Assembly: GCA_902478935.1 (NCBI GenBank)
Contig: CABSMV010000064.1
Location: 1 to 11,380, forward strand
Origin: an uncultured Collinsella sp.
Lineage (GTDB): Bacteria; Actinomycetota; Coriobacteriia; Coriobacteriales; Coriobacteriaceae
DNA: 11,380 bases
Direction of reading: 5' to 3'
Below are positions 1 to 6,103 of the stretch, piece by piece. Position 1 is the first letter of the stretch. Every line of letters starts with the position of its first letter. Under the pieces are notes generated by a model. That model was not told where the DNA came from. It saw only the letters and a program-made list of their open reading frames with translations, and ran no database searches. The position numbers and the translations under genes are program-made.

Positions 1-422
1 CCCAGGCGGTCGGCCATGATCTCCAAAAAGCGCCCCGTGCCGGCGGCGCACTTGTCGTTCATGGCGAACTTGGCCACGCGGCCACTTTTAAGCTGAATGA
101 CCTTGGTGTCCTGGCCGCCTACGTCAATCACCGTGCCGTGATCGCCAAACAGGCGCACGGCACCGGTGCCGTGGCAGGTGATCTCGGTCACGACCTTGTG
201 CGCATAGGGCACGGCGACACGACCGTAGCCGGTCGCGATCACGCGCACGTCGTCGGCAGCCACGTCATAACCGGCTGAAGCGAGCTCGCTGCGCAAGCGC
301 TCGGCCGCATCGACCGACGAATACCCCGTCGGCATGACGCAGGTCCACGCAATGGCGCCGTCCGTCTCCACCACTGCAGCCTTCGCGGCCGTCGAGCCTA
401 TGTCGATACCAATGCCAACCAC
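1..422 (-). CDS. ATP-dependent activase (HgdC/YjiL/DCCP-reductase type), C-terminus beyond the window
   Basis: This is the N-terminal 140 residues of a BadF/BadG/BcrA/BcrD-family ATPase with the acetate-kinase/Hsp70 fold. Such proteins are homodimers that bridge one [4Fe-4S] cluster and couple ATP hydrolysis to one-electron transfer into a dehydratase or double-cubane partner. Visible motifs are the phosphate-1 loop GIDIGSTAAK (residues 5-14), phosphate-2 DVGGQDTK (100-107) and CAAGTGR (125-131), whose Cys is a cluster ligand in the family. The second cluster Cys lies off the edge. The start is a GTG at 422-420, chosen because GGAGG sits 5 bases upstream and the next residues match the family N-terminus; an ATG overlapping this site is out of frame. 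It begins 50 bases after the 387-aa Fe-S protein, so it is the third gene of that operon. The family call is firm; which partner it serves is inferred from position. Confidence 0.93.
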   Translation of the reverse strand, partial: MVGIGIDIGSTAAKAAVVETDGAIAWTCVMPTGYSSVDAAERLRSELASAGYDVAADDVRVIATGYGRVAVPYAHKVVTEITCHGTGAVRLFGDHGTVIDVGGQDTKVIQLKSGRVAKFAMNDKCAAGTGRFLEIMADRL

Positions 423-440
423 GACATCCTCCTTCTATGA

Positions 441-463
441 GGCAAAGCAGCTATCCCTTTGCC
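441..463. repeat. Small inverted repeat between Fe-S protein and activase genes
   Basis: The arms GGCAAAG (441-447) and CTTTGCC (457-463) are perfect 7-bp complements around a 9-base loop in the 50-base gap ahead of the activase. There is no T-run on the minus strand after it, so it does not look like a terminator. It could be an mRNA stability or translation-coupling hairpin. Confidence 0.4.
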
Positions 464-472
464 GCATTTGTC

Positions 473-1636
473 CTACAGGGTCTCGATAAAGGCGGCGATG
501 CGGGTCTCGATCTGGCCCATGTCACCGTTGCTGTAGTCGGTCTCGATCTTCATATACGGAATACCCGCACCCTCGACAGCCTCCTGCATGCGCGCGCTCT
601 CAACGTTGAAGGTGTGGCAGGCCTGTAGCACGCTCTCTACCACGCCATCGACATGGTACTTCTCGCACATGGCCAGCGTGTTTTCCATGCGGCCGTCGTT
701 GGGCGTCATGACCGAACAGTTGATATCCAGGTAGCGGTCGGCGATGGCGCGCAGAATGTCGGGCGCGTCCGGGTCGATCATCATAGCCGCCGTGCGCTCG
801 CCCGAGCAGTCGTCCATGCACACGACCACGCCGCCGTTGGACTCGATGGTGCGACCGATCTTGTTGATTACGCCGCCCACCGGGCAGCCGGTGATCAGAA
901 TGCGCTTGGCATCCGCCGCGACCGGGCGCTCGCCCGCGTCGTAGGCCTCGCGCAGCTTGGCAACCTTTTGCTCCAGCTGCTGCGTATAGGCCTCGATATC
1001 AAAGCTGAACGTACCGGCAAACATGGTACTCATCAGGTCGACGCCGCTCATGGCCGCCGGCTGGTTGGCCTGCAGCGCAAACATCTCGAGCTGGGCCGCA
1101 CGCAGGCGATTGCGACGGCGCACGGCAGCGCGCAGATCATCGTCGGTAATCGCGATGCCGTAGAAGTTCTCGAGCTCCTCCTTGAGCAGGCGGCACTCCT
1201 CGTACCAGCCCTCGCGCTCGTGGGCGCGATCGCGGCTCTGCGGCAGGTGCAGAATGTGCGTGCGCTTGAGCTCGTTGAGCAGCTCGTACATCTTCTTCTT
1301 GCCGTCGCAGGTGGTCTCGCCGATGATCATGTCGCTAAAGTACGTAAACGGGCACTTTTGCGAATAGGCAAAACCATACGTAGACTTGATGAGCGGGCAC
1401 AGGTTTGCCGGCAGCACCTTCTCGGCCTCGGGAATCACCTCGTCGGACGTGCCGCACAGCGCCACGCTCGCAGCCCCCGCGGCATCGATAATCTCGAGCG
1501 GCGTGTAGCTGCACAGAAAACCGACCAGGCGATTACCCGCCTGCTTATAATCCTTGACGCGAATAAACGCCGCCTTGCGTTGCTCGTTGAACTCCTCAAA
1601 CGTGGACGGCAACGGCTGCTCAATATTTTCCGACAT
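473..1636 (-). CDS. 2-hydroxyacyl-CoA dehydratase-fold Fe-S protein, YjiM / double-cubane-cluster-like (387 aa)
   Basis: This cytoplasmic Fe-S protein of the HgdB/HadC/YjiM superfamily should receive electrons from the activase encoded next to it. Family blocks in order are CPLIKS (80-85), GETTCDGKKKMYE (106-118), ITGCPVGG (248-255), CSGER (277-281), NCSVMTPND (306-314) and a C-terminal TDY (367-369). Cysteines at 42, 61, 80, 95, 110, 277, 307 and 340 all have counterparts in the upstream paralogue, with near-identical spacing. The GETTCDGKKK block is, as I recall, typical of E. coli YjiM and double-cubane-cluster proteins. The start is the ATG at 1636-1634 with AAGGAG just upstream; the frame stays open to about 1996 but that part overlaps the previous gene and lacks family sequence. 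The length of 387 aa fits YjiM. Substrate is unknown: either a dehydratase subunit or an ATP-driven reductase of small molecules. Confidence 0.88.
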   Translation of the reverse strand: MSENIEQPLPSTFEEFNEQRKAAFIRVKDYKQAGNRLVGFLCSYTPLEIIDAAGAASVALCGTSDEVIPEAEKVLPANLCPLIKSTYGFAYSQKCPFTYFSDMIIGETTCDGKKKMYELLNELKRTHILHLPQSRDRAHEREGWYEECRLLKEELENFYGIAITDDDLRAAVRRRNRLRAAQLEMFALQANQPAAMSGVDLMSTMFAGTFSFDIEAYTQQLEQKVAKLREAYDAGERPVAADAKRILITGCPVGGVINKIGRTIESNGGVVVCMDDCSGERTAAMMIDPDAPDILRAIADRYLDINCSVMTPNDGRMENTLAMCEKYHVDGVVESVLQACHTFNVESARMQEAVEGAGIPYMKIETDYSNGDMGQIETRIAAFIETL

Positions 1637-1790
1637 ATAACTCCTTAACAAACCTTTTAACCAACCAAGGAAACGGCTTTCCCAGGTGCCCGAGGTTGCC
1701 GTGAAAGAGGAGCGCCGCGTACTTTGGTATGCAAGCGATGGTTTGAACGGCAAGATCGAGTGCTTGGGGAAGCCGCTGGACCGGATAGCC

Positions 1791-3074
1791 CTAAATGGTT
1801 TCCAAGAAAGCCTCAATCCTGGTTTGCAGTTGGCCTGTATCCTCGCCGGCGTAGTCGGTCGTGATGTGCATAAACGGAATGCCGGCCTGCTCGGCGGCCT
1901 TCTCCACGGCAAACGACTCCATCTCGTAGAGCGTGCAGAACTGCAGAGCCACATCGACGATGCCGTCGGCATGCAGGTCGCGCGCCATCTGAACAATGTC
2001 CTTCATACGCTGGTCGTTGGGCGTAAAGACAGCGCAGTTGATCTTAAAGTAGCGCTCGGCGATGGCGTCGAGCATCTCGTCGACCGTCTCGCCGGACTCG
2101 TCGACCAGGTCCTTGTAGTAGCGCGAGCCCGTGCAGGACTCCTCGCCCACCACAACGCCGCCGGCCTTCTCGATGAGGTTGAACAGCTTCCAGTTGGGCA
2201 CGGCCATGGGCGTACCGGTGTACAGGATGCGCTTGGTCCCCTTGGGCGCCACGCCCTCGCCGGCCTCGACACGCTGCTCGCACTCAGCCGCCATATCGTT
2301 AATGGCTCCGGTCAGACGCGGCGTGTCATCCATAAAGGCGGCCTGCACGGTCAGCAGGCTATCGAGACCGCTGATGGGCGCTGGGTCGGCAGCGCGCGTG
2401 GCAGCGAGGCGCTGCAGGGCGCGACGCTTCTCATTGACGGCGTGGATGGCGGCCTTCAGACGCTCGGGCGTAATCTTGACGCCACACTCTTCCTCGATCT
2501 TGGCGGCGAGCTTCTTGACCTCGGCCTTCCAGGTCACGAGCGTCGACTCGTCATGCACGTTGGGAATATCCATGACGTACATGTTCTTTTGCGTGGCAAA
2601 GAACTCGTAGGCCTTCTTCTTGCCATCGCAGGTGTTCTCGCCTACCACCAGGTCGCTCGACTCGATGTAGGGGCAAACCTCGCCCAGCTTAAAGCCGGCA
2701 AAGCTCTTGATAAGCGGACAGGTGTTGCGCGGCAGGTGCTCCTCGACCTTGTCCGTTGCCCAGTCGGCACCCGAGCACAGACCAACGGGAATGCCGTCAC
2801 AGGCAAGTACGATCTCCTCGGGCACGTACACGCAGAACGAACCCACGATTTTGGTGGCCTCGCCGGCTTCCTTCTTGTCGAGCATCTCCTTTATACGGCC
2901 GCTGTGGATGTTGGTGGCCACAAAGTCCAGGTAGGACGTGGACTTGGGGCGATTGTTCTGCGTCAGGAACATATCGCCGTACATCTGGCCCACAGCGCCC
3001 AGCAGCATATCGTGGTCGGCAAGATTCATGCCGAGGCTCTCCCACATCGGATGGAAATCGAATTCTTCAGCCAT
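1791..3074 (-). CDS. 2-hydroxyacyl-CoA dehydratase-fold Fe-S protein, second paralogue (427 aa)
   Basis: This is the first gene of the Fe-S operon and a paralogue of the 387-aa protein, from which it is separated by 154 bases. It has about 40 extra N-terminal residues. Shared blocks are CPLIKS (119-124), GENTCDGKKKAYE (145-157), GTPMAVPNWK (287-296), NCAVFTPND (346-354) and TDY (406-408). Cysteines 81, 100, 119, 134, 149, 314, 347 and 380 line up with the eight in the paralogue; further Cys at 92, 197 and 265 are not shared. The first ATG (3074-3072), with GAGGGG upstream, is the natural start. It could pair with the 387-aa protein as a heterodimer, as HadB with HadC, or each could form its own homodimer as in double-cubane-cluster proteins. 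The superfamily is certain; the reaction and substrate are not. Confidence 0.88.
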   Translation of the reverse strand: MAEEFDFHPMWESLGMNLADHDMLLGAVGQMYGDMFLTQNNRPKSTSYLDFVATNIHSGRIKEMLDKKEAGEATKIVGSFCVYVPEEIVLACDGIPVGLCSGADWATDKVEEHLPRNTCPLIKSFAGFKLGEVCPYIESSDLVVGENTCDGKKKAYEFFATQKNMYVMDIPNVHDESTLVTWKAEVKKLAAKIEEECGVKITPERLKAAIHAVNEKRRALQRLAATRAADPAPISGLDSLLTVQAAFMDDTPRLTGAINDMAAECEQRVEAGEGVAPKGTKRILYTGTPMAVPNWKLFNLIEKAGGVVVGEESCTGSRYYKDLVDESGETVDEMLDAIAERYFKINCAVFTPNDQRMKDIVQMARDLHADGIVDVALQFCTLYEMESFAVEKAAEQAGIPFMHITTDYAGEDTGQLQTRIEAFLETI

Positions 3075-3119
3075 GACGGTTCCCCTCTCGAACCAAATAC
3101 GGATAACTACGGTATTGCT

Positions 3120-3149
3120 GCACGGTGGGCGGCGAAAACCCAGCCGTGC
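3120..3149 (-). promoter_or_regulatory. Leader hairpin close to the Fe-S operon ribosome site
   Basis: GCACGG plus TGGG (3120-3129) can pair with CCCA plus CCGTGC (3139-3149) with a single bulged base and a 9-base loop, giving 10 bp of GC-rich stem. It ends about 45 bases upstream of the ATG at 3074. No T-run follows it in the minus direction, so it is not a plain terminator. A role in translation or RNA stability is inference. Confidence 0.4.
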
Positions 3150-3212
3150 CTAAACCCGGAATTTTGGGGAACCTGCTTTGCAGCTGATTATTTAGTTGTG
3201 CGTCGTCTCTCC

Positions 3213-3248
3213 CGGAGCCGTGAACATACCTGCTCATATGCGGCTCCG
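3213..3248 (-). promoter_or_regulatory. Leader hairpin overlapping the end of the small leader ORF
   Basis: The 8-bp perfect arms CGGAGCCG (3213-3220) and CGGCTCCG (3241-3248) flank a 20-base loop. The stop codon of the possible leader ORF (3236-3234) lies within the loop, and one arm lies inside its last codons. A ribosome stopped there would prevent folding, the geometry seen in attenuation-type control. This is inferred from layout alone. Confidence 0.4.
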
Positions 3249-3302
3249 AGCCATATACAGGGCGCGCGCCGCAACGCGACGCGAATATGTCTTCTGCAGC
3301 AT
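3234..3302 (-). CDS. Possible 22-codon leader peptide ahead of the Fe-S operon
   Basis: On the minus strand an ATG (3302-3300) lies 8 bases after an AAAAGGAGGG ribosome site and opens a 22-codon frame ending in TGA at 3236-3234. The peptide begins MLQKTYSRR and ends MARSRI; it is basic (five Arg, one Lys) with no homologue I recognise. Its reading is supported only by the strong ribosome site, its place just after the candidate promoter, and its overlap with two inverted repeats: the first arm of one (3305-3313) covers the ribosome site, and its stop codon sits in the loop of the other. It could be a regulatory uORF, or chance in GC-rich DNA. Confidence 0.35.
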   Translation of the reverse strand: MLQKTYSRRVAARALYMARSRI

Positions 3303-3313
3303 CGGCGCGCCCT
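3259..3313 (-). repeat. Inverted repeat that can cover the leader-ORF ribosome site
   Basis: AGGGCGCGC (3259-3267) is perfectly complementary to GCGCGCCCT (3305-3313), with 37 bases between. On the minus-strand RNA the 5' arm overlaps the GGAGG of the possible leader ORF, and the 3' arm lies within that ORF. Pairing would hide the ribosome site. Confidence 0.4.
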
Positions 3314-3326
3314 CCTTTTCTCGTCG

Positions 3327-3355
3327 AAGGTAACTATATCAACGGTTGTCGTCAA
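3327..3355 (-). promoter_or_regulatory. Candidate promoter of the Fe-S operon
   Basis: On the minus strand TTGACG (3355-3350) matches the -35 consensus at 5 of 6 bases. At 17 bases it is followed by the weak -10 TACCTT (3332-3327); a better -10-like hexamer, TATAGT (3338-3333), lies within the interval but has only a poor -35. Either would start RNA near 3320-3326, just upstream of the leader-ORF ribosome site, leaving a leader of about 250 bases. Confidence 0.35.
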
Positions 3356-3407
3356 GACGAACACCGCCGACACGCGTACGACAACGTTGGGATGTGAGCA
3401 TCTCGCT

Positions 3408-3435
3408 GTCTGATAATTAATTATCAGACTGATAA
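3408..3435. promoter_or_regulatory. Perfect 22-bp palindrome with a third half-site (candidate operator)
   Basis: Bases 3408-3429 form an uninterrupted perfect palindrome whose left half is GTCTGATAATT. The heptamer CTGATAA occurs at 3410-3416, inverted at 3421-3427, and again direct at 3429-3435. It is strongly AT-rich within a GC-rich region and lies roughly 85 bases upstream of the likely start of the Fe-S operon, between that promoter and the mod terminator. A dimeric regulator site is the likeliest reading. The layout does not match FNR (TTGAT-N4-ATCAA), and I cannot name the regulator. Confidence 0.55.
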
Positions 3436-3469
3436 GGTTTAGTCATGTAGAAATCGGCGAACGGCGAAG

Positions 3470-3506
3470 TGAAAACAAAGCGGTCGAGGACTACCTCCTC
3501 GACCGC
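3470..3506 (-). terminator. Intrinsic terminator of the modABC operon
   Basis: GCGGTCGAGGA (3480-3490) and TCCTCGACCGC (3496-3506) are a perfect 11-bp inverted repeat with a 5-base loop. On the minus strand the stem is followed by TTTGTTTTCA (3479-3470). It begins 12 bases after the modC stop codon, a textbook position. Confidence 0.92.
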
Positions 3507-3518
3507 ATCGTACCCGCA

Positions 3519-4589
3519 TTATCGGCAAACGAGATGAATCCTGCTTGCATCAAAATGCATGCGCAGAGTCTCACCCGCCTGCGGCAGCTCTTCCACGGGT
3601 ACACTCACCTTATTCACCTTCCACTGCAGACGCGTGGGCGCATCGGCGCGCGGCACGTCCAGCAACACCAGCCGCTCAAAGCGCGAATCGCTCACACGGG
3701 CCACATGCAAGTCGTAACTGTTGCGACCCCGCTCCGCGCGATTGTCAACATGGAAGTAGCTTGCGCGAATGCCCAGGTACGCCACATTATCGGGAACCTC
3801 GCGACCCACGTTAAAGCTCATGCCCCAGTCGAGGGCCTCAACTTCTTCGTCGCCGATCTTGCGCGCCCGGCTTGTGTTCTTGCAGCCCGTCAGGCGCAGC
3901 GCCGCCAGCGTCTGCGGACGGCGGACCACGTCCTCGACGGAGCCGATCTCCTCAACATGCCCGTCGTGCATCACGCAGATACGCTGGCACAGGCGGCACG
4001 CTTCGTCGATGTCGTGGCTCACGTAGAGCACGGTGCGGTTGCACACATCAAAGAGGTCGAGCATGTTTTGCTCGAGCGCGCTCTTAAGATACGCATCGAG
4101 TGCGCTCATGGGCTCGTCGAACATAAAGATGCCCGGGTGTGCTGCCACTATGCGGGCAAGCGCCACGCGCTGCTGCTGGCCGCCCGAGAGGCGCGCGGGA
4201 TAGCGGTCGGCAAAATCGGCCAGTCCAAAGATACCCAGGTAGCGCTCGGCAAGCTGCTTGCGCGCCGCGGCGTCGCCCGCATCCTTTACGCCGGCACATA
4301 CGTTATCGGCCACTGTCATATTAGGGAACAGCTGATAGTTTTGGAACAGCAGGGCGCATTTTCGCTCCTGAGGCAACAGGTTGATGCCCGCTGCCGAGTC
4401 AAAAAAGGTCACGCCGTTGACGACGATCCTGCCCTCGTCGGGCGTCTCCACGCCGGCGATGCAACGCAGCGTACAGCTCTTGCCGCAACCCGAGGCGCCC
4501 AGCAGTGCCACACGCTCCTCGCCGGCCTCAAGCTGCATGTCGAGCATAAACCCGGGATAGTGCTTTTTGATATCCAGAACGAGCGACAT
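3519..4589 (-). CDS. modC: Molybdate ABC transporter ATP-binding protein
   Basis: This is the cytoplasmic ATPase that powers molybdate import. The nucleotide-binding domain spans about residues 1-225: Walker A GASGCGKS (31-38), Q-loop Gln83, signature LSGGQQQ (134-140), Walker B IFMFDEP (154-160), D-loop SALD (162-165) and H-loop His192. The C-terminal 125 residues resemble the TOBE/MOP molybdate-sensing part of ModC (LTGCKN at 233-238, LGIRASYF at 272-279) but are divergent, and I see only one plausible repeat clearly. The total of 356 aa is normal for ModC. The ATG at 4589-4587 follows the modB stop by 3 bases, and its GGAGG lies inside the last modB codons, so the two are translationally coupled. 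It is followed by a terminator. Sulfate or other oxyanion transport is a weaker alternative given moeA/mog upstream. Confidence 0.92.
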   Translation of the reverse strand: MSLVLDIKKHYPGFMLDMQLEAGEERVALLGASGCGKSCTLRCIAGVETPDEGRIVVNGVTFFDSAAGINLLPQERKCALLFQNYQLFPNMTVADNVCAGVKDAGDAAARKQLAERYLGIFGLADFADRYPARLSGGQQQRVALARIVAAHPGIFMFDEPMSALDAYLKSALEQNMLDLFDVCNRTVLYVSHDIDEACRLCQRICVMHDGHVEEIGSVEDVVRRPQTLAALRLTGCKNTSRARKIGDEEVEALDWGMSFNVGREVPDNVAYLGIRASYFHVDNRAERGRNSYDLHVARVSDSRFERLVLLDVPRADAPTRLQWKVNKVSVPVEELPQAGETLRMHFDASRIHLVCR

Positions 4590-4592
4590 GGC

Positions 4593-6035
4593 TTATCGAC
4601 CTCCCTTTGCGGCCGTGTCATCGCGCATGAGCTCGGTCAGCGCCTCGCGATCGATACGCAGCGCATCGCCGCCCGCCGGGTCGAGCGAATCGCCCTGTCC
4701 GGTGAGATCTTTGACCTGTTTGCGCTCCGCACGGGAAAGGCCCCGCTCGCGATACTTTTGCGAATGAGCGGTGTACATATTGATGAACAGGATGACCAGG
4801 AAACTGAACACGATCACGACGACGACCCAAAAGAGGGCCACCGACGTGTTGCCGCCCATCCACTCAAAATAGATGGCAATGGGGATGGTCTGCGTAATAC
4901 CGGCGTAGTTGCCCGCAAAGAACAGGGTACAGCCAAACTCGCCCATCGCGCGGGCAAAGGCGAGCACCGTGCCGGCGGCAATCGAGGGCCAGCCAAGCGG
5001 CATCATAAGCTTGGTAAAGATGCGACGCTCGGACCAGCCCAGTGTGCGCGCCGCATCGAGCATCTGCGTGTCGAGGCTCTCGAAGGCTCCGAGCGCCGTA
5101 CGATAGACGAGCGGGAACGACACCACCACGGCAGAGATCACCGCCGCCGGCCACGTAAAGACGATCGAGATGCCGTGAGCGATAAGCCACTGGCCGACCC
5201 CGGTCGAACGTCCAAACAGCATAAGCAGCAAAAAGCCGCACACCGTGGGCGGCAGCACCATAGGAATCGTAAAGACCGAATCAAGCAAACCCTTCACGCG
5301 GCTCGAGGTACCCATGGTCTTCCATGCGGCAAACAGGCCCAGCGCAAACGCGATTACCAGGGCAAGTCCGCTCGTTTTGATGGACACCCAAAACGGGCGA
5401 TAGTCGATGTCGCCCAAAAAGGAAGCAAGAGAGGTCAGGGGCCCCCGCTCATCCCGCAACACGACGGACGATGCTTCTACCATTTGAGCGCTATCAAGCC
5501 AACGCGCGCCGCCCTTGGCATCACCCGAGGCTGATGCAATCACCACATAGCGGTCCCCATCCGCACCGCGCTCGTCAAAGCCATAGGTATACCCGCCGGC
5601 ATCAAACGTTGTTTCCGCCGTGACATACCAAGGAAGATCCACGTCCCCTAGCTGCGCACCTCCCATGCAGTTTGCGCTGTCGAGCTTACAGACGAGGGCC
5701 TTGAGACCCGATACGCAGTCGTTATCCTGCGGATCCAATTCATACTTCTCGACCGCCTTGGGCGATATCCACACCACAACGCGATCGGCAGCAGGCGCCA
5801 CTACAAGGTCCACGCCCTCGTCAACGGGAAACCGGTAGCCCTCAGGCTGGCCCTCCATGGCACGAGCGGTCCCCTTGGCCAACCGCTCAAAACCCTCGAT
5901 CCCATAGGAAAGCCCATGGGCGGTCGCAGCAACCTGGGCCCCGTCCTCAACGTCTCCAGCAAACGCAAATCCCGGCACCCAGCAAAGCGAGAAGGTCAAA
6001 GCACAGGCGACAAGCATGCGGAATCTATTAAGCAC
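4593..6035 (-). CDS. modB: Molybdate ABC transporter permease with an extra extracytoplasmic N-terminal domain
   Basis: This is the membrane channel of the molybdate importer. Residues about 211-425 are a standard ModB core: TM segments near 218-238, 254-274, 290-312, 350-372 and 398-420, with the EAA-type coupling loop around 315-353 (LGAFESLDTQMLDAARTLGW). The oddity is what precedes it: a signal-peptide-like stretch (1-26, cut predicted after AFA) and about 185 residues outside the membrane, with Cys at 107, 116 and 123, that I do not recognise. There is also a charged cytoplasmic tail (427-480). ModB is usually about 225 aa; this one is 480. The start is the GTG at 6035-6033, since TTGGAG lies 6 bases upstream and a signal peptide follows; the frame stays open to a GTG at 6104, and the ATG at 6017 is a further candidate. 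It lies between modA and modC. Confidence 0.88.
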   Translation of the reverse strand: MLNRFRMLVACALTFSLCWVPGFAFAGDVEDGAQVAATAHGLSYGIEGFERLAKGTARAMEGQPEGYRFPVDEGVDLVVAPAADRVVVWISPKAVEKYELDPQDNDCVSGLKALVCKLDSANCMGGAQLGDVDLPWYVTAETTFDAGGYTYGFDERGADGDRYVVIASASGDAKGGARWLDSAQMVEASSVVLRDERGPLTSLASFLGDIDYRPFWVSIKTSGLALVIAFALGLFAAWKTMGTSSRVKGLLDSVFTIPMVLPPTVCGFLLLMLFGRSTGVGQWLIAHGISIVFTWPAAVISAVVVSFPLVYRTALGAFESLDTQMLDAARTLGWSERRIFTKLMMPLGWPSIAAGTVLAFARAMGEFGCTLFFAGNYAGITQTIPIAIYFEWMGGNTSVALFWVVVVIVFSFLVILFINMYTAHSQKYRERGLSRAERKQVKDLTGQGDSLDPAGGDALRIDREALTELMRDDTAAKGGR

Positions 6036-6103
6036 GAAAAGCTCCAAGCGAATACAAGGACGAAGTGAAACACAAAACGATGGAATTATCGCGCCAAGCC
6101 GCA

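Larger units (their letters stand above)
3075..3518. other. 444-base intergenic region between modC and the Fe-S operon
   Basis: All gene starts here are on the minus strand, so this region holds the end of the mod operon and the control region of the Fe-S operon. In transcription order it contains an intrinsic terminator (3470-3506), a perfect AT-rich palindrome (3408-3429), a candidate promoter (3327-3355), a possible 22-codon leader ORF (3302-3234), and three inverted repeats able to fold in the leader RNA (3259-3313, 3213-3248, 3120-3149). I matched no known riboswitch class. Confidence 0.6.

Noticed and set aside
653..1648. Long plus-strand frame opposite the 387-aa Fe-S gene
   Set aside because: It is antisense to a clear family member; its protein has no family motifs and there is no ribosome site. 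Long antisense frames are expected in GC-rich coding DNA.
1637..1996. In-frame N-terminal extension of the 387-aa Fe-S protein
   Set aside because: It overlaps the end of the upstream paralogue, encodes low-quality sequence, and a well-placed ribosome site precedes the internal ATG at 1636.
3180..3225. Glycine-riboswitch-like GGGAGAGAC on the minus strand
   Set aside because: The second conserved block (CCGAAGGAG-like) and paired stems are missing downstream.
1686..3413. 575-codon plus-strand frame
   Set aside because: It is antisense to the 427-aa Fe-S gene and crosses the terminator-promoter region; the composition looks like a reverse shadow.
3534..5534. 666-codon plus-strand frame
   Set aside because: It lies opposite modC and modB, which have unambiguous motifs; its protein is rich in His/Arg and lacks any recognisable domain.
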